From an uncultured Collinsella sp. (lineage in GTDB: Bacteria > Actinomycetota > Coriobacteriia > Coriobacteriales > Coriobacteriaceae): a stretch of DNA of 26,797 bases. The notes under the pieces are model-generated. The model searched no databases and was not told where the DNA came from. It saw only the letters and a list, made by a program, of their open reading frames with translations. Where the stretch lies: NCBI GenBank assembly GCA_900544645.1, contig UQWG01000023.1, positions 1 through 26,797 on the forward strand, read 5' to 3'. A program made the translations under genes and the position numbers. Of the stretch, positions 13,808 through 24,469 are shown one piece after another (the stretch's first letter is position 1; the number at the start of each line of letters is the position of its first letter).

Positions 13808-14671
13808 CTATTGTACGCCGCTGGGATAGGCAATGCGCGCGGCAAGGCATTCAAGCGCCAGTACCAGGGCAAAGCCGCAGCTCACGTCACTTAAAAAGTG
13901 CGCTCCGATCACGATGCGGCCAAACGCGACGAGCGCCGCGACCACAGCCGCCGTCCAAAAGACCACACGACGGCGCGACGGCTTTTCCTTAAAGGCCGTC
14001 GCGGGAAGCCCAGCGAGCATGAGGCCGATTGCCGCGTGCGCCGTGTGTCCGCTCGCAAACGACTTGAACCCGTCCTTGATCACGCCGGCGGCAATATAGG
14101 TCCACTTGTCGGGATTGCCGATCACCCACCACGGCTGAAAATTGAGCCCCGGCGTGACCTCGATCACGCGCATGCGCGGGCGCGACCACAACGGCTTAAC
14201 AATGACGTTGAGGATGATGGCCTGAGCGACCCACACGGCAAGCACCATCAACGCCCAGCGCGTAAGCTCGTCGGGGTCGGTCGTGCGCGTGAGGCGGTAG
14301 ACGATAAGGTTGGCGGCGATGACCAGCACAAACGTCAGCACCAACTGAACCGCGATGAGTTTGCCGCCAACCCGCAGGGACGAAACGATCTCGTAGCCAA
14401 CCAGACCAACGTTAACGAGGATGCCGAGCACGGCGAGCCATTTGCTCCCCCTGGAGTCGGGACGCACCGCGCGCACGAGCATAACGCCCGCGATGCTCGC
14501 CGTCAGCTCGAACGGCAGCTCGCCGGCGGCCTCGATAAAGCGACCGTACATGCCGCCGATATTGAACAGCGCGCTCGAGATTTGGTAATCGAAGAAACTG
14601 CCCACGCCCAGACAAAGACACAGGACAACCGCGATAATGGCGACATCTTTCTTATAGATGTATCCGAACAT
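13808..14671 (-). CDS. PAP2-family membrane phosphatase
   Basis: This 287-residue membrane protein of the type 2 phosphatidic acid phosphatase family has about six hydrophobic segments. The three active-site motifs are present in degenerate but functional form: KPLWSRPRM (KX6RP-like), FASGHT (PSGH-like) and GRIVIGAHFLSDV (the motif with the catalytic His and Asp). Such enzymes dephosphorylate lipid phosphates, often undecaprenyl or phosphatidylglycerol phosphate, at the outer face of the membrane. GAAAGGAAAG precedes ATG 14671. It is downstream of mfd with a 56-bp gap, so co-transcription is possible. Confidence 0.88.
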   Translation of the reverse strand: MFGYIYKKDVAIIAVVLCLCLGVGSFFDYQISSALFNIGGMYGRFIEAAGELPFELTASIAGVMLVRAVRPDSRGSKWLAVLGILVNVGLVGYEIVSSLRVGGKLIAVQLVLTFVLVIAANLIVYRLTRTTDPDELTRWALMVLAVWVAQAIILNVIVKPLWSRPRMRVIEVTPGLNFQPWWVIGNPDKWTYIAAGVIKDGFKSFASGHTAHAAIGLMLAGLPATAFKEKPSRRRVVFWTAAVVAALVAFGRIVIGAHFLSDVSCGFALVLALECLAARIAYPSGVQ

Positions 14672-14690
14672 GCTTTCCTTTCGATGGGGT

Positions 14691-14727
14691 CAGATTGCCC
14701 AAATGGAGCGTTTGCAGCGTCGACCCG
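14691..14727 (-). repeat. Degenerate fragment of the 145-bp repeat, R3
   Basis: CAGATTGCC followed by GTTTGCAGCGTCGACCCG matches the middle of R2 (10064-10100 region), but the hairpin arms are lost. It lies immediately after the mfd stop codon, the same position relative to a gene as R1 and R2. Confidence 0.55.
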
Positions 14728-17700
14728 CTAGTCGTCGTCGCTAGCACCCAACTGTTGCAGCAGCATGAGTGCCGCGGCCACGGGGCCGGTGCCGTCGTTG
14801 GCGTCGAGGCCGCGACCCAGGCCGCTGCCCGCGCCGGCGCCCGCCTTGTAGGGCACCGACAGCTTGCGACTCTTGGGAAAGTTCACCGCGCCATAGCGGG
14901 TCTTTAGTTCAAAGGCCACCTTCTTGGGCACGTCGACGCCCAAAAACGTGATGCGGCCGCCACTGAGCGTGACGCTCTCGAGCCCCAGGCGCTCGCCGCG
15001 AATGCGGATGCGCGCGCGATTGAACAGGTTGAGTCCCGCCAACGGCAGCTCGCCATGCGCGGCCTCGGTCTCTTCCTGCACCTCGTCGATACTCTCAAGG
15101 TCCTCGGCCGCTGCGAGCTTGCGGTACACGAGCACGCGCTGGTCCACCGCCGGCAGGTACTCCTCGGACAAGAAGTAGTCGGCCGGCAGGTTGATGCCCA
15201 CGCTCGCCGCCTCCACGCCGGCATCGTCGTCGCCGCGCGCCTCGGCCACGGCCTGTCCCAGCATCTGCGTAAACAGGTCAAAGCCCACGCTCGACAGGTT
15301 ACCATGCTGCTCGGCACCTATGAGCGAACCGGCACCACGGATCTCCAGGTCGCGCATGGCGATGCGCATGCCGCTGCCCAGGTCTTGGAACTCGGAAAGT
15401 GCAGTCAGGCGTGCCGTAGCCTCCTCGGTAAGCGGCAGCTCGCCCGGGAACATAAAGTACGCATAGGCCTGCGTGGCAGAGCGGCCCACACGGCCCTTGA
15501 GCTGGTAGAGCTGTGCCAGACCCAGGCGCTGCGAGTCCTCGATGATCAGCGTGTTGGCGGTCGCGTTGTCGATGCCGCTCTCCACGATGGTCGTGGCGAT
15601 GAGCACGTCGATCTTTTTGGTCGCGAACTCGATCATCACGTCCTCGACCTCGCGCGGGCTCATCTTGCCGTGCGCCACGCCCACGCGCGCCTCGGGCGCG
15701 GCCTCGTGCACGCGCGCCACGGCGTCGTCGATGGTCTTGACGCGGTTGGACACGTAATACACCTGACCGCCGCGGCCCACCTCCAGGCGAATCGCCGCGC
15801 TCACCACATCGGGGTCGTACTCCCCCACGTGCACGATCACGGGACGACGCCCGGTCGGCGGCGTCGTGATCAGGCTCATGTCGCGCACGCCACTCGTGGC
15901 CATCTGCATGGTTCGCGGAATAGGCGTTGCCGAAAGCGTGAGCACGTCGATCTGCTCGCGCAGGTTCTTGAGTTGCTCCTTGTGCTGCACGCCAAAGCGC
16001 TGCTCTTCGTCGATGATCACCAGGCCCAGGTTCTTGGGGTTCACATCGGCCGAAAGCAGACGATGCGTGCCGATGAGCACATCAATCGTGCCCTCGGCAA
16101 ACGCCTTGAGCGCGCGCTTTTGCTGCGCCGGCGTGCGGAAGCGGCTGAGCACCTCGACCTCAAGGCCAAACGGGGCAAAGCGCTCAAAGAATGTCTCGTA
16201 GTGCTGCTGGGCCAGAATGGTCGTGGGGCAGAGCACCATGACCTGGCGGCCGGAGTCCACGCACTTAAACGCCGCGCGCAGGGCAACCTCGGTCTTGCCG
16301 AAACCCACGTCGCCGCACAGCAGGCGGTCCATAGGCTTGGGCGCCTCCATGTCGGCCTTGATGTCGGCGATAGCCTCCAGCTGGTCACGCGTCTCGTCGT
16401 AGGGAAAGCTCTCCTCCATCTCGATCTGCTCGGGCGTATCGGGCGGACAGGCGATACCGGTAATCGACGAGCGGCGTGTATACAGGTCGACCAGGTCAAA
16501 CGCCAGCTTTTTGGCGTTCTTGCGTGCCTTGTTGGTGGCACGCGTCCAGTCGGCGGTATTGAGCCTGGTCAGGCGCGGCTTGTCGCCGTCGGGGCCAACA
16601 TAGCGTGTGATGCGGTCGACCTGCTCGAGCGGCACGTAGAGCTTGTCGCCGTCGGCATATTCCAGCAAAAAGTAGTCGCGCTCCTTGCCGCCCACTTCCT
16701 GGCGCGCGACCTCGCTAAAGAGCGCGATGCCGTGGGTGGCGTGCACCACGTAGTCGCCCGGCTTAAACGGGAACGTGATCTGCGTAATGTCAACCTTGCG
16801 GCGGCTGCGCGCGCGGTTGGCATCCATGCGGGCGTTGAGGTCGGCAATCGAGAACACGGCCAAATTGGCGTCGGGCACCACCACGCCCTGCGGCAGGGCA
16901 GCGTCCACAAAGGTCACGCGCCCGCGCGAGATGGTGGGCACGGCGGCGCCGGCGGCAGCCTGCGCGGCGCCAACCTCGAGCGAGCGGGCGTTGAGCGCGT
17001 CGACCTTACGCTCGCGAATGGAAACGTGGGCCTCCTGGCGTGCGGCACGATCGGCAGAATCCGCCGCCGCCACGCGCACGCGGTCGCCGATAGCACCGGC
17101 ATTTTCGGGCGCCGCGGTCAGCGACTCCTCAAAGGTAATGCCCTCGTCGCCAAAGGTGAGCTCCATCGACTCGCGCGCACCGCGGTCGGGAATGGCAAAC
17201 ACGCAGGCGTAGCGCTTGCCCACGACTTCCTGAATGCGCGTCATAAAGCGATTGTCCGAGCCCGCAATGGCCGGCTGCTCAATCTTGAGCTCCGCCGTCA
17301 CCGCGCCGCCGGCACGAATCAGGCTCACGTAGTTCAGGCGCTGCTGGGCACCAAAATCGAGCTGCTGGGCACGTACATACAGGCCATCCAGCCGGTCAAT
17401 CCCTGCCTCGCCAGCACGCGCCTCGATATCCTCGTAGGCACGCAGGCAATCGTCGAACAGCGAGCGCGGCTCGGACAGCACCACGAGCGCCTTGCCGCTC
17501 ACGTGCGCCAGCGGGCTCACGGTCTGGCCGTACATTACCGGCAAAAAGCGGTCGAGCTCGGGTGTAACGATGCGCGCATCCACCATCTCGAGCAATGCGG
17601 CCAGCTTGCTGTCGTCCTGGCTGGCGCGATAGAGCGCCACATGCATGTTGTGGACGGCCTCGTCGGTAAGCGCCAGCTCACGGCAGGGGAAGATCTCGAT

Positions 17701-18360
17701 GCTGTCTTCGTTACCGATGGTCTGCCCCGTTGAGCTCACCATGCGACGGATGCGGTCGATCTCGTCGCCAAAGAACTCAATGCGCACGGGCGCTTTTTCC
17801 TGCGCGGGAAACACCTCGACGGTGTCGCCGTGCACGCGGAACAGACCGGGCGCGTCGGCGGCGCCGGCATTGGTGTAGCCCATGCCCACTAGGCGCTGCG
17901 GCACCTCATCAAAAGGAATCTCCTCGCCCACCGCAAAGGTCGTGGACTCCCAATAGCGGCTCTCGACCGGCGGCACGCAGCGCAGCAGCGCGCGGGCCGA
18001 GGCAACCATGATGCAGTTGTCCCCGCGCACGATGCGCCCCAGAGCCTCGCAGCGCTGCGCCACCACGGCATCGTCGGGCGCCTGCTCGCGCCACGGATAG
18101 TCCTTGCGCTCGGGAAAACGGCACACGTGCGCCAGGCCCACGTAGGCGGCAAGGCTGCGCGCGGCGCGATCGGCCGCATCCTCGCCACTCACAATGTAGA
18201 CCGTCGGGCGCGGACGGCGCGCAAACTGAGCGGCCGCCATAAGCGTGCGGCCCGACTGCGACACGGCCAGCGTCACGTCCTCGCCGGCATCGAGTCCGGC
18301 CTCGACGGTCTGCAGCGCCTCGGCAGTGTAGAGCTGCGCGGCTATACGGTGAATGAGCAT
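14728..18360 (-). CDS. mfd: Transcription-repair coupling factor Mfd
   Basis: This 1210-residue protein is Mfd, which removes stalled RNA polymerase at DNA lesions and recruits UvrA. The UvrB-like N-terminal region is visible (TLAVSQSGRTLMAAAQ onward). The RNA polymerase-interacting CarD-like domain begins near residue 538 (FKPGDYVVHATHGIALFSEV). The superfamily 2 translocase has Walker A GDVGFGKTEVALR near 680 and DEEQRFGV near 783, followed by motif VI (QLKGRVGRS). The C-terminal TRCF domain follows. ATG 18360 is chosen because GGAGGAAC lies 4-5 nt upstream. Residues from about 1180 form a glycine-rich tail. The repeat fragment R3 abuts the stop codon. Confidence 0.97.
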   Translation of the reverse strand: MLIHRIAAQLYTAEALQTVEAGLDAGEDVTLAVSQSGRTLMAAAQFARRPRPTVYIVSGEDAADRAARSLAAYVGLAHVCRFPERKDYPWREQAPDDAVVAQRCEALGRIVRGDNCIMVASARALLRCVPPVESRYWESTTFAVGEEIPFDEVPQRLVGMGYTNAGAADAPGLFRVHGDTVEVFPAQEKAPVRIEFFGDEIDRIRRMVSSTGQTIGNEDSIEIFPCRELALTDEAVHNMHVALYRASQDDSKLAALLEMVDARIVTPELDRFLPVMYGQTVSPLAHVSGKALVVLSEPRSLFDDCLRAYEDIEARAGEAGIDRLDGLYVRAQQLDFGAQQRLNYVSLIRAGGAVTAELKIEQPAIAGSDNRFMTRIQEVVGKRYACVFAIPDRGARESMELTFGDEGITFEESLTAAPENAGAIGDRVRVAAADSADRAARQEAHVSIRERKVDALNARSLEVGAAQAAAGAAVPTISRGRVTFVDAALPQGVVVPDANLAVFSIADLNARMDANRARSRRKVDITQITFPFKPGDYVVHATHGIALFSEVARQEVGGKERDYFLLEYADGDKLYVPLEQVDRITRYVGPDGDKPRLTRLNTADWTRATNKARKNAKKLAFDLVDLYTRRSSITGIACPPDTPEQIEMEESFPYDETRDQLEAIADIKADMEAPKPMDRLLCGDVGFGKTEVALRAAFKCVDSGRQVMVLCPTTILAQQHYETFFERFAPFGLEVEVLSRFRTPAQQKRALKAFAEGTIDVLIGTHRLLSADVNPKNLGLVIIDEEQRFGVQHKEQLKNLREQIDVLTLSATPIPRTMQMATSGVRDMSLITTPPTGRRPVIVHVGEYDPDVVSAAIRLEVGRGGQVYYVSNRVKTIDDAVARVHEAAPEARVGVAHGKMSPREVEDVMIEFATKKIDVLIATTIVESGIDNATANTLIIEDSQRLGLAQLYQLKGRVGRSATQAYAYFMFPGELPLTEEATARLTALSEFQDLGSGMRIAMRDLEIRGAGSLIGAEQHGNLSSVGFDLFTQMLGQAVAEARGDDDAGVEAASVGINLPADYFLSEEYLPAVDQRVLVYRKLAAAEDLESIDEVQEETEAAHGELPLAGLNLFNRARIRIRGERLGLESVTLSGGRITFLGVDVPKKVAFELKTRYGAVNFPKSRKLSVPYKAGAGAGSGLGRGLDANDGTGPVAAALMLLQQLGASDDD

Positions 18361-18385
18361 GCTGTTCCTCCGGCATCGCAACGCC

Positions 18386-18413
18386 AAAAGCCCGCCGGGG
18401 CAAGCTCGGCGGG
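18386..18413 (-). terminator. Terminator-like hairpin between nth and mfd
   Basis: A 7-bp stem (CCCGCCG, 18391-18397, with CGGCGGG, 18407-18413) is followed on the minus strand by four T residues. It lies 105 bp after nth and only 26 bp before the mfd start codon, so it could also attenuate mfd. Confidence 0.65.
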
Positions 18414-18517
18414 TCGTACGTCAAATACATTGTCTGTCATGGTAGCGCATGGAGAGGACTCCGGCTCAAGGACAAACCCAGCCCCGCAAAAAACGCCAGA
18501 CGAAAATGCGTTCCGCC

Positions 18518-19183
18518 CTACCCCGCTACGCGCACGCTGGGGCACAAATCTGCCAGCGGACACTCGTCACACTTGGGTTTGCGGGCATCGCAGATCTCGC
18601 GACCAAAGGTGATCCACTGATGGTTGACCGACTCCCAATACTCGTGCGGCAAAATCTTGAGCAGATCTTGCTCGGTCTTGAGCGGCTCCTTGGCATGCGT
18701 CTTGGGGCTCAGCATCAGGCGGTGCGCAATGCGGTTGACGTGCGTGTCCACCGCAATGCCCTCCACGATGCCATACCCCACGTTGAGCACGATGTTCGCC
18801 GTCTTGCGTCCCACGCCCGGCAGCTTCACGAGCTCCTTCATGTCGGCCGGCACCTCGCCGCCATAGTCGGCGACGATCATCTGCGCGGCCTCGACGGCAT
18901 GCTTGGCTTTGCTCTTGTAGAAGCCGAGTGACTTGATGGTGTCTGCCACGTCAGCCACGCTCGCCCCAGCCATGGCCTCGGGCGTGGGCCACTGGGCAAA
19001 CAGCCGCGGCGTCACCTTGTTGACCTGCGCATCGGTCGTTTGCGCCGAGAGCAGCACCGCGATCAGCAGGCGGAAGGGATTCTCGTGGTCCAAAAAGCAC
19101 TCGACCGGGCCATAGCGACGGTTGAGGCGCTCACACACCTCGATGGCGCGCTCGCGCTTGGCGGCATTGGTCTCGCGTGGCAT
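18518..19183 (-). CDS. nth: Endonuclease III
   Basis: This 221-residue base-excision repair glycosylase/AP lyase removes oxidised pyrimidines. The helix-hairpin-helix LPGVGRKTAN contains the catalytic Lys127, and Asp146 lies in VDTHVNRIAHR. The [4Fe-4S] cluster ligands are Cys198, Cys205, Cys208 and Cys214 in the standard CX6CX2CX5C spacing. ATG 19183 is chosen with GAGGAG about 8 nt upstream; a longer frame to 19207 lacks a site. It lies between the ABC exporter and mfd, grouping two DNA-repair genes. Confidence 0.96.
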   Translation of the reverse strand: MPRETNAAKRERAIEVCERLNRRYGPVECFLDHENPFRLLIAVLLSAQTTDAQVNKVTPRLFAQWPTPEAMAGASVADVADTIKSLGFYKSKAKHAVEAAQMIVADYGGEVPADMKELVKLPGVGRKTANIVLNVGYGIVEGIAVDTHVNRIAHRLMLSPKTHAKEPLKTEQDLLKILPHEYWESVNHQWITFGREICDARKPKCDECPLADLCPSVRVAG

Positions 19184-19246
19184 AACGACTCCTCGGCTCA
19201 ACGGCACAATAAACTTATGGGCACAATTGTCCCACGTCCGAGACGC

Positions 19247-21049
<1,803 letters not shown>

Positions 21050-21176
21050 GGGCTTCCTTTCGCATCTGATAGGGCGAAACGCCATTGTTGCACATTGGAG
21101 CACGCTCCAGACAAGTGCGATACGAAAAGCGGTAGGGCGCCCGCGTTTGCACCGGTGCCCCGCCGTCTTGTTGCAA

Positions 21177-22532
21177 TTAGTCCTCGTCTTCTTGGTCTGT
21201 GGGAAGGCCCGCGGGCGTGAGTCCCAAGATCTCATCGACTTGGTCGGCGTCTTCCAGTGCGTCGATGTCCTTGAGCTTGCGCTCCATTACGTTGGTGCGC
21301 GTGGTAATGATGCCCTCGACCGTTTTGCCCGCGGTCTCGATCTGCTGCTGGGCGCGGCGCAGCGCCTTTTGATAGCGCGGCAGCTCGGCCTTGACGGCGG
21401 AGAGCACGCGCAGTACGTCGTCGGTACGTTTTTGCAGCCTAAACGTCTGGTGGCTCATCTGCAGGCTGTTGAGAATGGCGGCCATAGTGCTGGGACCGGC
21501 AACGTTGACATGATAGTCGCGGCCCAGGGTTTCGATGAGCCCGGGTCGGCTGACGACCTCGGCGTACAGCCCCTCAAACGGCACGAACATGATGCCAAAG
21601 TTGGTCGTTGCCGGCACACTCAGGTACTTTTCGCAGATGTCCTTTGCCTCGCGTTTCACCATCATATCGAGCGTCTTGCGCGCTGCGGCAACGGCCTCCG
21701 CATCGCCCGACTCCTGGGCGTCGAGCAGATGCTCGTACGCGTCGCCCGGGAATTTGGAGTCGATCGGCAGCAGCACGGGATCGCCCTCGTCTACCGGCAG
21801 CTTGACGGCAAACTCAACGCGCTCCGAGGCGCCGGGCCTGGTGGCAACGTTTTCCAGATACTGGTCGGGTGTGAGGATGTCCGTCAGGATCGCACCCAGC
21901 TGTACCTCGCCCAAAATGCCGCGCGCTTTTACATTGCCCAGCACACGCTTGAGGTCGCCTACGCCGGTGGCGATAGATTGCATATCGCCCAGGCCCTTGT
22001 ACACGGCCTCGAGCTGGTCGCTCACCTGCTTAAACGATGCCGAAAGTCGGTCGTTGAGCGTGCGAGAGAGCTTCTCGTCCACCGTCGCGCGCATCTGATC
22101 GAGCTGCACGTTGTTGTCTTCGCGGATGGCACCCAGCTGAGCATCGACCGTCTCGCGCACCTTGTCCAGGCGATGCTCGATGCCCTCGCGATTGGCGCCG
22201 AGCTGTTGGGCGGTCTCGCGGCGCAGATCATCCATCCGGTCACCGGCTTGCGAGAACTCGCGCGCGATGGTCAGGTAACGTTGCTGCTCTACGGCCGCAT
22301 CGGTCGTCTGCTGCTGCGCGATGGCATTGACCGTGCGACGGGTTTCGGCCAGCGCGACGTTCAGGGCATCGAGCGCTTTGTTAGCCTGCTCGAGTGCTGC
22401 CAGCGTTTCCGCGCTACTGTCGCCACGCTCCCGCAACTCGGCACGCAGGCTCTTGAGTTGGAGGGCGCAAGCCACAGCAACCCCCACCGCCACCAAGGCG
22501 ATCACAACAAGCACAATATCAATAGCAGACAT
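21177..22532 (-). CDS. rmuC: DNA recombination protein RmuC
   Basis: This 451-residue protein is RmuC-like. One N-terminal membrane anchor covers residues 4-26 (IDIVLVVIALVAVGVAVACAL). A long coiled coil follows to about residue 180. The RmuC nuclease-like domain starts near VLGNVKARGILGEVQLGAILTD and continues to about 420 (LPIDSKFPGDAYEHLL and MFVPFEGLYAEVV are typical). Family members limit DNA rearrangement at inverted repeats, which is notable given the many palindromes here. ATG 22532 has GGCGGAG upstream. The C-terminal tail is acidic. Confidence 0.94.
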   Translation of the reverse strand: MSAIDIVLVVIALVAVGVAVACALQLKSLRAELRERGDSSAETLAALEQANKALDALNVALAETRRTVNAIAQQQTTDAAVEQQRYLTIAREFSQAGDRMDDLRRETAQQLGANREGIEHRLDKVRETVDAQLGAIREDNNVQLDQMRATVDEKLSRTLNDRLSASFKQVSDQLEAVYKGLGDMQSIATGVGDLKRVLGNVKARGILGEVQLGAILTDILTPDQYLENVATRPGASERVEFAVKLPVDEGDPVLLPIDSKFPGDAYEHLLDAQESGDAEAVAAARKTLDMMVKREAKDICEKYLSVPATTNFGIMFVPFEGLYAEVVSRPGLIETLGRDYHVNVAGPSTMAAILNSLQMSHQTFRLQKRTDDVLRVLSAVKAELPRYQKALRRAQQQIETAGKTVEGIITTRTNVMERKLKDIDALEDADQVDEILGLTPAGLPTDQEDED

Positions 22533-22583
22533 AAACTCCGCCCAACAAACCCAATCGAGCACCAATCAAAACCGCGATCAATC

Positions 22584-23147
22584 TTACCCCGCCATACGCA
22601 CCGGGCGCCCGGTCCCTTCTTGGGCGCCCCTCTCCTCCGCATATTCCATAATGCGGCGCGCCGTCTCCCTGCTCACCTTTGAGTCATCACCGGCTAAATA
22701 TGCGTACACGTTTCCCTTATTCAGATTCAAATCGCGGCAGAGACCGTAGCGCGTTACGCCCGATTCCTCTAGCGCTCCCAACGTTCTTTTTCGCATCAGG
22801 GCGTTGATCCTTCTGTCCGCCACTGGCTTTTCCTTCACCGCTCTATACGCACGCCAAACGTTGGCATAACGATTAGGAAGTTTATCCTCGGCGCATAGAG
22901 ATGCCAGGCTACCCGTTTGGGCGTACAAGGACAAAACGCCTCGGTAACCCTCTTCCATCCACGAACCCTCGGATAAGCCCAGAACGTATTCGGCTTTACC
23001 CTGTGCCAAAGCGAGCAAAAACAGGGGCTCCGCCACGCGCGGCGCAACCGTCGTCGCTTGCTTAACCAGTTTTCTAAAACTGAGCGACTGCTGTCCGGAT
23101 AGCTCTCGGCAATAGCCTTTTAAGAATCCCTCAAAGGTCAGATTCAA
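22584..23147 (-). CDS. HTH-bearing partner of the nucleotidyltransferase
   Basis: This 187-residue protein is not recognised by family name. The first two thirds are predicted helical (FEGFLKGYCREL, then RVAEPLFLLALAQGKAEYVLGL). The C-terminus, at about residues 125-175, looks like a helix-turn-helix (GVTRYGLCRDLNLNKGNVYAYLAG, then SRETARRIMEYAE). The TTG start at 23147 is chosen because AGGAGG lies 7 nt upstream. TTG overlaps the TGA of the upstream gene as TTGA, so translation is coupled. In such pairs the HTH protein is the expected antitoxin or autoregulator. Base composition is more AT-rich than the flanking genes, suggesting acquisition. Confidence 0.75.
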   Translation of the reverse strand: MNLTFEGFLKGYCRELSGQQSLSFRKLVKQATTVAPRVAEPLFLLALAQGKAEYVLGLSEGSWMEEGYRGVLSLYAQTGSLASLCAEDKLPNRYANVWRAYRAVKEKPVADRRINALMRKRTLGALEESGVTRYGLCRDLNLNKGNVYAYLAGDDSKVSRETARRIMEYAEERGAQEGTGRPVRMAG

Positions 23148-23674
23148 CCGAGCACCTCCTTTTTGTATTGCCTGTATGCACAGACCATCTCTTGATAACT
23201 CCGCTCCGAAGGCGACGACGCCAGTGCTTCTCCCTCGTCGAATATAAGCCGTTCGAGCAGCCCCCAATCAAGTCGGTCGACGAATGCCTGACTATGAAGA
23301 TCGATGATGTCGTTCGGACGGAAGGCATAGAGCTTCATTACCGCCAGATCCTCCAAGGATGGCGTAAAGTACCTGATAAAACGCGCCCCAATATCCAAGG
23401 GGATCAAACGATCTTCGTAATTGAATGGCATCTGATTACAATATGCCACCGCCATACCATTCACCTCGGGGTATCGAGCTATGATCTCGCGGAGGCACCT
23501 GTCCGCCTCAAACACATCGATGTCATGTGTAACCGAACGATTCGTCACATCGTTTAGCATGAAGGCGCTTCCTCCCACCAATACAACGCTCGGCCTGTCG
23601 TCTCTTGGACCTATTTCCAGCTCTGCCTCTTCGTCAATGCCCAACAGAGTCTGCTCTAAATCCTGCTTATACAT
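23144..23674 (-). CDS. Nucleotidyltransferase-fold protein, DUF6036/AbiEii-like
   Basis: This 176-residue protein has the nucleotidyltransferase core. GGSA lies at residues 34-37, followed after the usual gap by Asp51-Ile-Asp53 in THDIDVFEAD. A later segment, SLEDLAVMKLYAFRPNDIIDL, resembles the AbiEii/DUF6036 signature. Related proteins act as toxins that modify tRNA or their partner by nucleotide transfer. The downstream gene overlaps by 4 nt. ATG 23674 has a poor ribosome site (AGGA at 10 nt). A palindrome covering the -10 region suggests autorepression. Toxin function is an inference from fold and context. Confidence 0.78.
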   Translation of the reverse strand: MYKQDLEQTLLGIDEEAELEIGPRDDRPSVVLVGGSAFMLNDVTNRSVTHDIDVFEADRCLREIIARYPEVNGMAVAYCNQMPFNYEDRLIPLDIGARFIRYFTPSLEDLAVMKLYAFRPNDIIDLHSQAFVDRLDWGLLERLIFDEGEALASSPSERSYQEMVCAYRQYKKEVLG

Positions 23675-23686
23675 AACAAATCCTAT

Positions 23687-23707
23687 TATTATTCAACTTC
23701 AATAATA
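23687..23707. promoter_or_regulatory. Palindromic operator/promoter of the two-gene module
   Basis: TATTATT (23687-23693) and AATAATA (23701-23707) form a 21-bp palindrome around CAACTTC, 13 bp upstream of the start codon. On the minus strand it contains TATTAT, a plausible -10 box with TTGGTC about 19 bp further upstream. Confidence 0.55.
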
Positions 23708-23797
23708 CTATTCAGTCGCACGACAGGACCAACAGGATGCAAGAATTCCGCTCGTGGCGATAATCCCTACACCCTAGAAGTCCTAATGTTACAAACG

Positions 23798-24220
23798 CTA
23801 GCTCTCCCAGCCGGTGCGGATGGTTGTTATGGCGTCGCCTAGGCGCTGGCCCAGGGCCGCTAGATGTTGGAGTACCTCGTTGGGCGATGCGCCGTTGAGG
23901 ATGCACGTGAGGGCATACGACGCCAGAAAGATGACCGCAAGCCCCAGCGGGATGAGCACGATCATCGCCAATGTGCGCAGGCGCTGGCCCACGCGGCGAC
24001 GACGCGCACGACGCTTGTCGAACGCGAGCTCCTGCGCATATGAATCTTGCTGTACGGAATAGGCCTCTGGTGCCGATTCGCCCGCAGGCGAAACCGCGGG
24101 TGTAACGTTTTGCGCAGGGGGCTGGGCTGCCGCCCCCTGCATTTGCATCTCCATGAGTCGTTGCTGCTGACGCAGCATGCGCTCAGCCTGTTGCTGCGGA
24201 GTCTCAAGAAACAGATCCAT
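23798..24220 (-). CDS. Small single-span membrane protein, unknown
   Basis: This 140-residue protein is not recognised. The N-terminus is rich in Gln and Met (ETPQQQAERMLRQQQRLMEMQMQ) and probably a short coiled coil. A Pro/Ala-rich linker follows, then a strongly basic patch (DKRRARRRRVGQRLR, about residues 69-83) and one membrane helix at about 85-107 (TLAMIVLIPLGLAVIFLASYAL). The positive-inside rule places the N-terminus in the cytoplasm. ATG 24220 has GGAGG 5 nt upstream; a TTG 12 bp earlier is less likely. No conserved partner is visible. Confidence 0.7.
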   Translation of the reverse strand: MDLFLETPQQQAERMLRQQQRLMEMQMQGAAAQPPAQNVTPAVSPAGESAPEAYSVQQDSYAQELAFDKRRARRRRVGQRLRTLAMIVLIPLGLAVIFLASYALTCILNGASPNEVLQHLAALGQRLGDAITTIRTGWES

Positions 24221-24232
24221 GCTGGCCTCCAA

Positions 24233-24469
24233 AATCGGAGCATTCGACGCTTACGACCAGCATCCCGCACCGCCATGACCGCGACAACGCAATCGCCGGC
24301 AATAGCCACAAAGTTTCTTTTGCTCAAAAGCTGTCGAAAAGCTCAACAACTCCCCTACCAGCACTTTCTCTGAGCTTTTTTCGCCAGCAATCTTTTGGCC
24401 TTCCACCCTTACGCCAACTGACCAAAATCTAACCAAAAGCTTGACGAAAATTGTGGAGACCGGGACCCC
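24233..24469. other. Intergenic stretch without a gene
   Basis: No gene is supported. CGAAAAGCTC near 24333 and GAGCTTTTTTCG near 24371 form an interrupted inverted repeat, and AAAAGCT-type words recur. It must contain the promoter for 23798-24220, but no clear boxes are seen. The remainder of the gap up to 24655 is element E1. Confidence 0.4.

Noticed and set aside
15055..17733. 892-codon plus-strand open frame opposite mfd
   Set aside because: It is the antisense shadow of mfd, kept open by the high GC content and codon bias. The composition (His/Arg/Leu-rich) fits no protein family.
23962..24327. Minus-strand frame MSKRNFVAIAGDC overlapping the small membrane protein gene
   Set aside because: It lacks a good ribosome site, has no family likeness and overlaps a frame with a clear basic patch and membrane helix.
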